Part shown: positions 54,561 to 64,000 of the stretch, piece after piece
Layout: every line of letters begins with the position of its first letter
How positions within the stretch are numbered: the first letter of the stretch is position 1
Source: Micrasema longulum
Taxonomy: Eukaryota > Arthropoda > Insecta > Trichoptera > Brachycentridae
Assembly (NCBI GenBank): GCA_022494885.1
Contig: JAGVSM010000240.1
Span: 62,001-126,000, forward strand
DNA: 64,000 bases
Reading direction: 5' to 3'
Notes under the pieces: generated by a model
Databases searched by the model: none
Told to the model about the DNA's origin: nothing
What the model saw: only the letters and a program-made list of their open reading frames with translations
Program-made: the position numbers and the translations under genes

Positions 54561-54944
54561 TACTGTTGAGCAATAAATGATTTTTTTATTTACGTCAACA
54601 GCTTTGTTTTTGTCTCAGCAGCTTTGATGACTGTTCATTTTATATAAAATATTGGAGCATGCAGAGGGCGTCGTTACGCAGGTTATTTCCAGAGGACAAA
54701 GTATAATTAGGCATGATGAATTGATGGGACGTCTTGTTGATTTAGAGGTCGTTGCTGTTAGTTCTCTGCCAACTTTTCCAAAAATCTTGATTAAAATAAT
54801 ATGACGTCATATCCTCCATTTTCATGCCTTCAGACATGTATATAGAGTAAGAATGGCTAAAATTAAGCTTTGATAGATATTTAAACAGACGCAATGAACG
54901 TTTTTGAGCAAAGAACATTGAAGTCGAGAGATTTTTAGGGGTTT

Positions 54945-55050
54945 TAATGCGTAATCGGCTAGATTAAGTGATCAATCGACACACTGTGTAACATTTACCA
55001 TTCTGCATAGGCATATGTAGGTTAGAATATCCACATTTCTTCAAGAAAGA
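54945..55050 (+). repeat. Repeat family K, fragment
   Basis: 'gatcaatcgacacactgtgt' then 'aacatttaccattctgcata' and 'gaatatccacatttcttcaa' match the middle of family K. Confidence 0.45.
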
Positions 55051-55149
55051 GAAAAAAGAGATATCTGTTTGGGGGCATTTGGGGCATCATATAAACCATT
55101 GAGTATTTTTAAGATGCAAATTAAATATGCATTAAATCGACGTTTTGAA

Positions 55150-55475
55150 AGACTCTATTGATAAGGAAAAAGTTCCATGTCCACATAGTTATAGTTTTCT
55201 CTAATGATTCCTAGTTTGTAAGCTATTTTCTTTTAAATTTATGCTGAACTGATTAGACACGATTTATATGAGTATCATATGAAGGAGACCATATTTCAAA
55301 GGCGTATTCAAGAATAGGACGTAAGAAAGATCAGTTAAATGTTTTCAGGGAAAATATATTATCAAAATCGGATGTATCTCTATTAATAAAGCCAAAAAGT
55401 TTAAGAGATTTGTTCATGAAGTAGTCAATGTGCCCGTAAAAATGTAGTTTGTTGTCTAGAATCACTTCTAGATAT
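55150..55475 (-). mobile_element. LINE reverse transcriptase thumb, distal part
   Basis: Minus strand: YLEVILDNKLHFYGHIDYFM, NKSLKLFGFINRDTSDFDNI, then SFLRPILEYAFEIWSPSYDT and HINRV. These are the YLGVxxDxxLxFxxHI and L.RP.LEYA..IWSP modules of Jockey/CR1 reverse transcriptases. The upstream part of the same frame is found at 55920-56130, so the LINE is interrupted. Confidence 0.65.
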
Positions 55476-55489
55476 TAAAAAAAAAATAT

Positions 55490-55915
55490 TTATTGAAATT
55501 TTTCTCATATTACATAGGTTTACAGTACATATAAATAATAGATCAAAAAGATATGAAAAAAAATCCCACATAGGCATAGAATGTGCGGTTTCATTAGTTC
55601 AACGTGACAGCACGAATTTATGAACATATACATATTACATATACATAATGATACATACATGCACACACACATATCCATACAAAACATACATGTGTATATA
55701 CACACACACTTGCATACACATATGTAAAAAATACACAGTATAAATATTTTAGTACAAAAAACCAAAAAGTAGCATATTTTGCTAGCAATTTAGCTAAAGA
55801 AATCAAGTACGTCTCTTTCCATGACTCATTTTTTCGCATATTTCTTAAAGGTGTGATTTGTTAATCTTTTCATGTCTCTCACATTATTAGTGAATACTTT
55901 GTATAGTCTGGGAGC
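55490..55915 (-). mobile_element. LINE 3' end inserted into another LINE
   Basis: Minus strand: YPLFFAPRLYKVFTNNVRDM and KRLTNHT, the 'FxxPxxxNxLPxxIR' C-terminus of a different LINE. It is followed by a CA/TA-rich stretch (55620-55740) and an A-rich end at 55475-55490. It sits exactly between the two halves of the LINE at 55150-56130. Confidence 0.5.
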
Positions 55916-56130
55916 GAAGAATAGTGGATATTAAATTTCAACGGAAAGGATTTGATTATTAAGTTTATAATCGAAGGCAATGTTTTTTTTCGTTCTACGG
56001 TTAGAAATTATTTTGCATTCAATGATATTTAATTCAAGGTTATTTACTTTAAACCAACCATGAAAAGAATCAATATCATCTTGTAGTTTTCTGTGAATTT
56101 TAAATACCTACAGCAGATTTTGATAAAATT
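55916..56130 (-). mobile_element. LINE reverse transcriptase, proximal part of the split copy
   Basis: Minus strand: LQDDIDSFHGWFKVNNLELN, IIECKIISNRRTKKNIAFDY and KLNNQILSVE. The LQxDLxxxxxWxxxNxLxLNxxKCKxxxxxRxxxxxxxxYxLNxxxLxxV pattern immediately precedes the YLGV motif in CR1/Jockey enzymes, which is found at 55475. Confidence 0.65.
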
Positions 56131-56274
56131 ACATTTATCTTTATCTGACTTATATTTCAAATAATGGTAATCCTAGGAAATCATGAAATTTTCTACGAAG
56201 TCCGAATGGATGCTCTTAAAAAAACGGTACAAAGTTAAAACTGTATTATTGTGTATATCAATAATTTCTCCACC

Positions 56275-56415
56275 TTTGTCCGCCTCGTGGTCTTGTAATA
56301 AGTGCATTTGCCTACGATGCTAATTTTAAGCTCATTTTACAAAAATCATTAAGATACGCTTCAGTTGGTGTACCAATGCAGTGCCCTATGCACGATTAGG
56401 TTAAAAAAAGAATGA
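56275..56415 (+). mobile_element. SINE family A, internally deleted
   Basis: 'tgtccgcctcgtggtcttgt' and 'agtgcatttgcctacgatgc' (head, no B-box) jump to the tail 'cattaagatacgcttcagtt' and 'atgcagtgccctatgcacga'. Confidence 0.55.
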
Positions 56416-57164
56416 TGATGCAATGAATAATTTAACTTTGGTTATAGTCGGTATATTATCTTTAAAAAAAAATCCAGAGATCTTATGCCGTAAATTGTTG
56501 TGAAATGAATGAAAACGCCATGAATTAAGCGATTTTTGCTCTTTGCAAACAAACTCGTACGTCATAATGGAGGATATTTACGCTTGAAAAAGATGATAGT
56601 GGAAAAAAGACTTCGTGGGCGTCTACAAAATAAACACAAGATTAATTTTCAAACATATTTTTGCACATTGGAGAGAATAAAATATTAAAAAAAACATTAT
56701 TTATACATGTACACATTTCCAAATTTTATTTTAAAAATAAATGAATTATTGATCAAAATTGGTATACAAAATAAAAATAAAATACATTGTGTAAGTAGAT
56801 ACATAAATTATAATAACGTTGTTACCTCTCTAATAGCGTAAATGTTTACAGAGGAATTTTATTTTCCGTTCATTTTTATTTTCTAAAGATGTTCCTTAAA
56901 ATCAGATATTATATCTAAAGGAAACGTATTTTTTTACTGGATGGAGTTCAGGATAAAGTGAGTTTTATGTGTTTTTTTTTCTATTTAGATTTCAGGTCTA
57001 TTTAAATATAAGTTTCCACCACTAAAAATACTAAGTATACTTTAGGTAACATATATATAAATATAAGTTATAAGTTATATTATCATTACATAGAATTCAG
57101 TCAAGAATTGTCAATAAATAACTTAGATCAAATTAGATTTCAATGTTTTAATATTAAGCATTGA
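56416..57164. other. AT-rich intergenic sequence
   Basis: No supported feature. Confidence 0.3.
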
Positions 57165-57560
57165 TTTTAAGATGTCTGGAAGATTATTAAAGTTTTTGTT
57201 ACCCACACAACGTAAAAACGATTTAAAGCTGTAGTTGTATTGCATCTATGCAAAATTAAATTATGTGTTAATATAGAGTTCCAAGAATTTTGTAAATTAG
57301 TGGGTTGTTTTTCTTCGAAAATTTGTACAATATATGCGTTTTTAAAGATATCACCAATTGTGAGTACAACTAGTTCAGTGGTCAGCAAACTCATTAGTCA
57401 AAAGAGCTTAAGATTAGCTTTATGACGATTGAGATTTCTTTTGAGAGTCAAATTTCTTTTCGTTAAAGCGTTTCCTCTTCAAAGCCAACGAACCTTATTA
57501 TGCAGGGAAGATCTCCGTATTTACTCTCTGTTATTGAGTAAATATTTTTTTAACTAGCGA
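57165..57560 (-). mobile_element. LINE C-terminal scrap
   Basis: Frames on the minus strand give YGDLPCIIRFVGFEEET and, near the left end, LRCVGNKNFNNLPDI. 'VGxKxFNxLPxxL' is a usual ending of CR1/L2-type proteins. Heavily decayed. Confidence 0.4.
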
Positions 57561-58586
57561 TGTAAAGGAGATTTAACGACACTAAGGAATTCCAGCCCAA
57601 CCCGGAATTAAAATTTAAAAATGTTTTCGTGTACACGTGAATATTAAAAATTTTTGGAGTAGGATGAAATATCTCAAAAATGCACGCAAAAATAAATAAA
57701 AAATGTTAAAAATAGTATTCATTTTAAAATCGTAAATAATGACGTCACTCCTTATATCTACGTGTAGTATTTCCGGTTTCCGCTTTAAAGCCCCGCACCT
57801 TGTAAGGAACTTTTTGACCATAGAAAAAAAAGAGTATAATTAAGTATAATTTGACATTTCAACCGGAGATTATGTCAACTTTCTAGGTTTTTCTAAATCG
57901 AAACGTTCGTAAAAACAACCATAACATAGAAAGAGCAAATTACGATCAACTAAATGAAGTTATCAAAGCAATATTCCATAGATTCTTGTCAGTTTTGTTA
58001 TTGGCTGGAGAAATACAACTTACCGCGGTCAGTAAAAAGTAAGAACGCCAACCGTTTCCTGACGTCACTACTGAAAAGTGACACACTGATTACAGTCATT
58101 TAACGCGGTATTTGATAAATGTAACTTTAAAAAATCATATCTTTGTAAATAACGCACAAAAAAATAAAATTGCTTAGTTAAATAGTACGCTAATAGAAAA
58201 AATAATAATTAGAAAACAGTGGAATTCCTCATTGAGCAAGATCTATGATTTTTTAAATATAATTTGTGATTGGGCAGTCAAAAAGCATATATCAAAATTA
58301 TATAATAATATATCGTCTGCTTAGAGGTAAAACTCATTATTTGCATAAATCATGTTTCTGAGATAATGAGGTTCAATTTATTTTTTACATTTTCTTAAAT
58401 ATTTTACTTATTTTTTAATGAATTAAACAATTCTTTTTTTTCAAGTGTGGTAAATATTTGTCTTTAGATCTTTGTTAATTTTAGCCTTATTTTAGTTTAG
58501 TTTTTGCTTTAAAATTGAAAAATCGCAGCGAATGAATTTTACCTGTCAGGAAAAAAGTTGACGTTTGTCAATTAGTTATATTAATT
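57561..58586. other. Intergenic sequence
   Basis: No supported feature. 'cagtggaattcctcattgag' near 58218 resembles the SINE C end. Confidence 0.3.
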
Positions 58587-58735
58587 ATTGAATGGCCAAC
58601 GACCCACTAGATGACCCATCTCTGTAGCTTTCTCTTTCTATTGCGCTGATATTTGAGAGAAAGCGATATCCCCCCGCTTGTTCCCACCTACCCCCCCACC
58701 AGAAAGGTGGCGTTTAGTGGGCCATTGTCAGGAGG
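58587..58735. repeat. Possible MITE
   Basis: 'tgaatggccaacgacccact' at the left and the inverse of 'ttagtgggccattgtca' at the right look like imperfect inverted ends around a C-rich centre ('ccccgcttgttcccacctac'). The pairing has several mismatches. Confidence 0.3.
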
Positions 58736-58879
58736 AAGAAAAAGATACATCTTGAACCATTGACAAGTAAAATTCATTGAGTCATTTAGTGACTTTTACC
58801 TGCAAAATTTATATCGATTTCAACAACAAGTAAAAATAATAATTAATTTTACTTCTTCGAAATACTCGTATTGTAATTA

Positions 58880-59190
58880 ATGATTTTATTTTATTGTACG
58901 GCCACTTTAGGAAGAAAATGACCTTTAAATATCATACATTGAATGTAGATAATGATTTTTTTACACTCAACTCATTTTTGCTCAACGTTGCAAATTATGA
59001 GTTTTACCTCTTAGCAGACGATGCTCTTAATATTCTCAATGAGTTTTATACAAAACTTATTTTGGGACAATATCATCATGTCCCAACTAAACATATATTT
59101 ATTTATACATATAGCTTGAGAGAATTGTTGGTGCGAAAGCTAAATTACTCGTGTCGAGTACCAAGCGAGTATTTAGACTTTAGTCTATAG
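58880..59190 (+). mobile_element. Probable LINE endonuclease-RT linker fragment
   Basis: A 98-codon frame (58894-59190): FFTLNSFLLNVANYEFYLLA, DDALNILNEFYTKLILGQYH, HVPTKHIFIYTYSLRELL. The 'F...N.......D.A...FY..L......VP.K' layout resembles the linker between endonuclease and reverse transcriptase in L2/CR1-like LINEs. The match is by pattern only and the frame ends without RT motifs. Confidence 0.35.
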
Positions 59191-60149
59191 GTTGTGTAAG
59201 TTTTCATCATGTGTGAATTTTTTACATGTTTTTAAATTTGGATTTTACATCGATTGAAAAAGGTGGTTTACAGGTTTCCTCATTAAGGTTTGAAAAAAAA
59301 AACAGATAATTTTTGACAATCATTGTTCAATAAGTCCACTTATATTCACTACACATCGTCACATACATACAAAACTTACACACCCATACACATATACACA
59401 TACACACATCATCACCCACCCTAAACTGCACAATAATAACACCGATACAATAAAACAAGTACACAGCATAAATATTATCATGTTATTATAAAAGTTATTC
59501 TCATAATGTAATTGAGACACATTCTATATATATATTTCTACTGACATTGAAACCGTTGTATAAATTCCATAATGTGTTTGGTTTTTATGAGAAACATAAA
59601 ATAAAATAGGAGAGTCTTGAATATAGATGTCTCAAAAATAAAGTTTTAATACTCTTGTTCTCTTTTCGACCCTTAAAATATTATTTTCCTTGCTTCAATC
59701 CTGCCGGGAATATTTTTGTTGTTCAAAAATATTCAAACATATTTTTTATCCCTCAGAAAATCTGTGTGTTAAAAGCCAAGGGCGTCTTTCTTTAAAACTT
59801 CTATCAAACTGTTGTTTGTTTTAAAATGTATAATTCATTTCATTAGTGTAACCAAAGATATTATGATAACATTTATATCAACTGGAGAGTGGAAAGCTAT
59901 ATTATACGAATGTATTTTGGCACAAAGTCAGCGAAATTAACGATTTTGTTAAATAAACATTACAACATCCGGAAAATTTTAATGTAAACCTCTCAAATTA
60001 GATGTTTTCCTCATTCCTACATAATTAAACAGTGAAACTTTGGTTTTGGCTTCACTCGCGTATACACGGGGTGAATGGGCGGTATAAGAGACTATTACGA
60101 ACCAACGTAATACACTGTGGGCCTTACTCATAAACCTGGTATAAAGTTA
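59191..60149. other. Intergenic sequence with CA-rich tract
   Basis: No gene. 'acacatacacacatcatcac' and similar words at 59340-59450 form a CA-rich simple repeat like that in the nested LINE end near 55.7 kb. Confidence 0.35.
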
Positions 60150-60400
60150 CGTCTGGGCATAGTGGTAGAATAATGATGGGAATAGCCCATAAACATTCCG
60201 CATTCCATTCAATGATACATAGGTTAATTAACGTTCCACTAGATGATACTAATTTTAAAAAAGAACTTAATACAATAAAACAGATTGCTAATAATAAAGG
60301 ATATAATGAGAGCTTAATTGATATTTTTTTACTCATTACGGGTGGTATTTTAATGATTAATTTTTTACAACAACAATGAGGAACATCTTGGAGTGTCACA
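60150..60400 (+). mobile_element. Penelope-like element, reverse transcriptase C-terminal fragment
   Basis: Plus frame: HKHSAFHSMIHRLINVPLDD, TNFKKELNTIKQIANNKGYN, ESLIDIFL. The 'H...A.....I.RL...PL....F..ELN.I..IA..NGY....ID' module lies just after the RT core in Penelope-like proteins. No RT catalytic motif and no GIY-YIG domain accompany it. Confidence 0.55.
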
Positions 60401-60499
60401 TCATCACATGAACAGATATTTTTCTGAGAGCTTCAAACGGTAAAGATAGCTCATAAAACATCCGTAGCCTGTAAGGATTTGAGTCAGTTCGTAGTCAAC

Positions 60500-61245
60500 T
60501 TACTGCGTTTTCTTGAAATTAAAAGCATGAAAGATTGTTGGAAAAAATATTTTAGTTGCTTGTCCAGTAGTTTCACGTAAATACCGGTCGTTCCAGAGCT
60601 TAAGAGTTCTGCCTCTTATTTTTTTTTGGCAAAACTTAAAGGAAATCTGTCAAAATCAGGAGTTGTTTGCTTGAGAGTAGCTTCTCGAGCCTTTTCATCT
60701 GCTTTTTCATTGCCTTGAATTCCGCAGTGGCCAATATCCATCCGATATACACATTCTGTGATCTGGATTTTAGTTTTTGTATATCTGTATGAATGTCCAT
60801 AATAAGAGGGTTGACTGAATTTCAATCAGCTATTGGTTGAACTCCTGATTTACAATCTGTCAAAACCGTTATTTGCTTCCACCGGTTTGGTGGTTTCTTT
60901 AAGGCATAAACTAGCACTTCTCTGATTGCAAATATTTCCGCCTGAAAAACAGAGCAGAAATCATCAAGTTTCAGCTTTCTTGCCGGCAGCTCTCTTATGC
61001 CATCAAAGGGTACAAACGCTGCACCTACCTTACCGTTAAAGAAACTGTCGTCAGTAAATATTTTTAACTCTCTCTGTACCATTTCCTGTAAAGTTTCGTC
61101 ATTGCAGCCAAGATCAATCCGGTAGCGCTCAGCAGGATGCGGTAAGAAGAAAAAGTTTCTGGTTCCCTGGTAATATCTGTCATTTGGCAGGTCCTGTTTA
61201 AGAGTGTTGCCTCAACTATAGAATCTGTATAACCTTTCGTCCCAA
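60500..61245 (-). mobile_element. LINE RNase H domain, decayed
   Basis: Minus strand: HPAERYRIDLGCNDE linker, then RELKIFTDDSFFNGKVGAAF, DDFCSVFQAEIFAIREVLVY, ITVLTDCKSGVQPIAD, a stop, NSVNPLIMDIHTDIQKLKS and WILATAEFKAMKKQMKRLEK in shifted frame. The D..S, E..AI and TD..S/A.Q.I motifs are those of the RNase H domain found after the RT in Jockey/R1/I-type LINEs. The first Asp and the Glu are kept. A stop and frameshift before the last motif make it dead. Confidence 0.7.
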
Positions 61246-61854
61246 AAGAAAAGTATCCAATTACACACTATATATATCCAAGTACACACTATATATATTT
61301 ACCATTGGCGAGTCTCTACGGTTTTGTTTTTTTAAATAAATTGTTTCTTATGAGAGCTAAGACCATCCAAAAACCCTGAAAAGTGCCCAGTTATATCTAC
61401 CATCTTCAGATGTACGGTATAAAAATATAATGAATATTTTTGGAAAATGCAAAAAATACCGATCCAGAAAATTTCATCCTGATACTCGATTCAGTTTTGG
61501 GGTGAGGAAATCGAGAAAACGAGATTTCGGTTTTATAGATTTTAGCTAAGCCCAATCAGTCCGACGTGCAGTTGTCTTTTCCCACAGTATAGGGGTGGAA
61601 TCTGCGGGAGAGTGACAGAAAAACTATGTTCAAATACCTACATTCATCAAGCTGCTCTGCCATCGCAAGTTCTTGTGATGAGGTCATTAACCCTCGCGCT
61701 CCCGACCTTTAAACTAACACAGCATTTTAAAGATAGTGGCAATGTGGTGGTAATAGTGATTAACACCAACGCAGAAAACATTTATCAATCATTATTTTTA
61801 ATAAAAAAAAATATTTAGTAAAAAAAAATTGTCATTGATTTCCACTCGATAATT
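61246..61854. other. Intergenic sequence
   Basis: No gene. A 22-base direct duplication, 'ccaattacacactatatata' and 'ccaagtacacactatatata', lies at about 61257-61300. Confidence 0.35.
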
Positions 61855-61985
61855 CGATTCCCTACAGGGTTGACAAAAAACATTTATTTACAAAGGTTCT
61901 TATAACAATAATTTTTCATAGTCCCTAGACTGGCATTTAAAGCGTAAAATGAAAGACCGGTAAGACCATTAAGTGTGAAAAGGGA
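61855..61985 (+). mobile_element. SINE family A, fragment
   Basis: 'ttttcatagtccctagactg' then 'gcatttaaagcgtaaaatga' is the family body. The tRNA head is mostly lost, with 'cgattccctacagggttgac' as a B-box relic. Confidence 0.5.
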
Positions 61986-62074
61986 TGAATGAATTAATAA
62001 TTAAGGTAAATTTGGCAAGAAAAAATCATTTCTGTAATTACCCGTATTTCAAAGGTTGTAAAATATTTTCCGTA

Positions 62075-62300
62075 TGCCTGGCCTCGTGGTGTGATGGTCA
62101 GCGCGTTTACCAACCATTTAAGAAGTCTCAGGTTCGATTCCCAACATGGTTGATTTCAAATATTTATTTAAAAGGGTATTTTCACACCAGAATATTTCAT
62201 AGTTTCTGTAATACTGATCATCTCACCTTCGTATAGCAAAAAAATATGATCAAGATACACTGCCCTATGCACCATTAGGTGCGAAAAGGAAATGCTAATG
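62075..62300 (+). mobile_element. SINE family A, head-complete copy
   Basis: 'tggcctcgtggtgtgatggt' (A-box) and 'tctcaggttcgattcccaac' (B-box), then 'tatttcatagtttctgtaat' and the tail 'ctgccctatgcaccattagg'. It is the middle of three copies within 550 bases. Confidence 0.7.
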
Positions 62301-62311
62301 ATGATGATGTC

Positions 62312-62405
62312 GATTATTCCGCTTGGTGGTTAAATGGTCAGTTCGTTTGCCTACCATGCAAGACTTTTGGGTTTGATTCCAGACATGGTTGACAATTTAT
62401 CTTTG
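62312..62405 (+). mobile_element. SINE family A, head only
   Basis: 'cgcttggtggttaaatggtc' and 'tttgcctaccatgcaagact', 'gggtttgattccagacatgg' form a head without its body; it starts within 15 bases of the previous copy. Confidence 0.6.
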
Positions 62406-63289
62406 TACGTCCAATAAAGTCAAATTTACCTCACGCAATTCTGCCAGTGTTTGCCTCAAGCTTCCCAACGTTGAGTCATACTTGGCCAGAGCGAAAAAGT
62501 ATGTACGTTAAATACCTAAAGCGCTTAGTCCGTTTCGGTGGTATCGCGGCCTTAAGGCAAGGCATCATGACTCACAACCGTAAGTCAATACGCTCCACAC
62601 ATGTCTTGGAAAGAAAGCCCTATGGGAGTTTAAATAAATAAATTAAAAGAGATACCCAAAATATCAAGGCTATATAAATATTCACTTTTTTTTTACTGAA
62701 TAAGCACAAAAAATTATACTTCAATTATCTAGTAATACTACGCAACACCTGAACTAAAAAAGCAGAAAATCTAATTAAAAGGGTAGAAACAGAATATAAA
62801 AATCAGAACAAACAACTTTTAAATATAAAAATTGGAATATCACATTGCATCGTATTATGGTTTGTTTGTAAATATTATTGCCCGTTGCGTGGCTAAACAC
62901 TCTTTCATAAAATTTATTTCAAAGTGAATCTGACCAGAAATATATGAACGTGTTTATAAACTTATCTCTCCCGCGAATGCTTTTATCTTCGTGCTAAGTT
63001 GACATCTCTAACCTCCGCCATTTTGTTTACTGGATGCGTATCGCAACACATAATAAATTATGTATGTATGTTTAAATACGCATCAGTTGACAGATTAACC
63101 ATTTGGTTTTATGGAAACAAAGTTTTAAAAATAAATACATTTCGCAGTATTTTCAGTATGTCCCAGATGTTTTCAGACTGCTTGTTAACGAAAAGGTGGA
63201 CTGTAATGGAAAAACGAATTTCGTCCAGTTTTCTAAGAGGTTAGGAATATTTGGATGAAGGATAGGAACATGTTATTTACTAAACACTT
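62406..63289. other. Intergenic sequence
   Basis: No supported gene. Frames 62447-62641 and 62999-63244 show no motif. Confidence 0.3.
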
Positions 63290-63595
63290 TTACCTGGTAA
63301 AAGAAGAAGTATACAAATTGGAAAATTGTTTTCAAGCGTTGCCTAGTAGGTGATTTGATTCAGCCGGATGAATTTCACCCACGTGATTTCAAGGTTTCAG
63401 CTCTTTTACTTCACAAAAGTCAACAGATGGAAGAGTTGAGGAAATGTGGATGTTCAAACATGGGCAGAATGGTGAATGTTACACAGTGTGTAAAGTGGCC
63501 ACTTAAACCATGCAATGACAGGTCATAAGCCTTGTAAATGCCTGGACTTCCATATTCCTTTCTCAAAAATGTTTTCCCTCTTTGTTACAATATGA
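63290..63595 (-). repeat. Repeat family K, longest copy
   Basis: Runs without a gap from 'tggtaaaagaagaagtatac' through 'agcgttgcctagtaggtgat', 'caacagatggaagagttgag', 'ttacacagtgtgtaaagtgg', 'caatgacaggtcataagcct' to 'aaaaatgttttccctctttg'. It lacks the palindromic side branch seen at 15319. Confidence 0.65.
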
Positions 63596-64000
63596 TTTTA
63601 ATGTATCACGAATAGCCTATTTGTAGCTTTCATGGAGGAAGATACAAATATGTGTTTCAGCGAGTAAGTAAATGCTGCTTTTAAAGTTACCTAGTTATAT
63701 TAACTGACCGAAAAAAGATTTTAGCCGAAACTTAAACCGAATTTTTGGTTCTGTTCTAGTTTTTGTAAAAGCTGAAATCGTAACTTATTAAAATAAGTTA
63801 AAAGTCACTTCAAAATGGTCGAAATTATGCGTTTTTGTTGTTAAACTTTAAAGTTTAGTTTTTTAGTAAAGTTTAAGTTAAAGTTTAGTAAAGTTAACTC
63901 TTAAGAGTTCATTTTAATAAGTGTTAGAAAAGGGCATAAATTGAAAAAGTAAATTTGTTTATGTTTTTTGGTTGGTTTAATATATTATGCGTATCATTAT
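63596..64000. other. Window end, simple repeats
   Basis: 'gtttagtaaagtt'-like words are repeated imperfectly at 63845-63900. No gene. Confidence 0.3.

Noticed and set aside
55520..55765. Cysteine-rich minus frame (CVCKCVCIYTCMFCMDMCVC)
   Set aside because: Translation of a CA/TA-rich simple repeat, not a cysteine-rich peptide gene.

Overview
The window looks like AT-rich insect nuclear DNA, mostly non-coding and packed with old transposon debris. Genes have introns with GT..AG borders and polyadenylation signals. One gene is a close match to myofilin, a thick-filament muscle protein described in insects. The order is not settled. Lepidoptera is a guess that rests only on the style of the repeats.

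Three cellular genes can be supported. (1) At 509-830 (+) are the last two coding exons of a beta-type protein phosphatase 1 catalytic subunit (flapwing/PPP1CB-like); the rest lies left of the window. (2) At 11725-12672 (-) is a complete three-exon gene for a 221-residue Nnf1/PMF1-like subunit of the Mis12 kinetochore complex. It was reassembled from exons with matching splice phases and has a polyadenylation signal just after the stop. (3) From about 15.95 to 36.5 kb (-) runs a myofilin-like gene. It has a non-coding first exon near 36.35-36.5 kb and coding segments at 32353-32263, 28695-28462, 24718-24512, 19604-19371 and 16223-16210. Every intron inside the coding region is phase 1, giving a 259-residue protein. 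Its introns hold a GC-rich island (26.6-27.9 kb), a hAT-like MITE and one exon-like block that I cannot explain.

From about 37 kb to the end I see no intact cellular gene. This part is a graveyard of retroelements: fragments of CR1/L2/Jockey-like LINEs (40.7, 45, 47.5, 48.4, 55-56, 57.2, 58.9 kb), an RTE-like LINE family (46.1, 48.2, 49.7-50.5 kb), an RNase H domain of another LINE (60.5-61.2 kb) and two Penelope-like fragments. At least four tRNA-headed SINE families occur across the window, together with several MITE or foldback families.

The signals most worth checking are a hammerhead-ribozyme-like motif downstream of the Penelope GIY-YIG domain on the same strand (39259-39302), a foldback element with arms of about 150 bases (10061-10412), and a repeat copy split by a 1.8-kb segment that ends in inverted TGCCGGCCA and carries an unidentified exon-like reading frame (41205-43605). 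I found no CRISPR array, no intact tRNA or rRNA gene and no clearly new multigene system.
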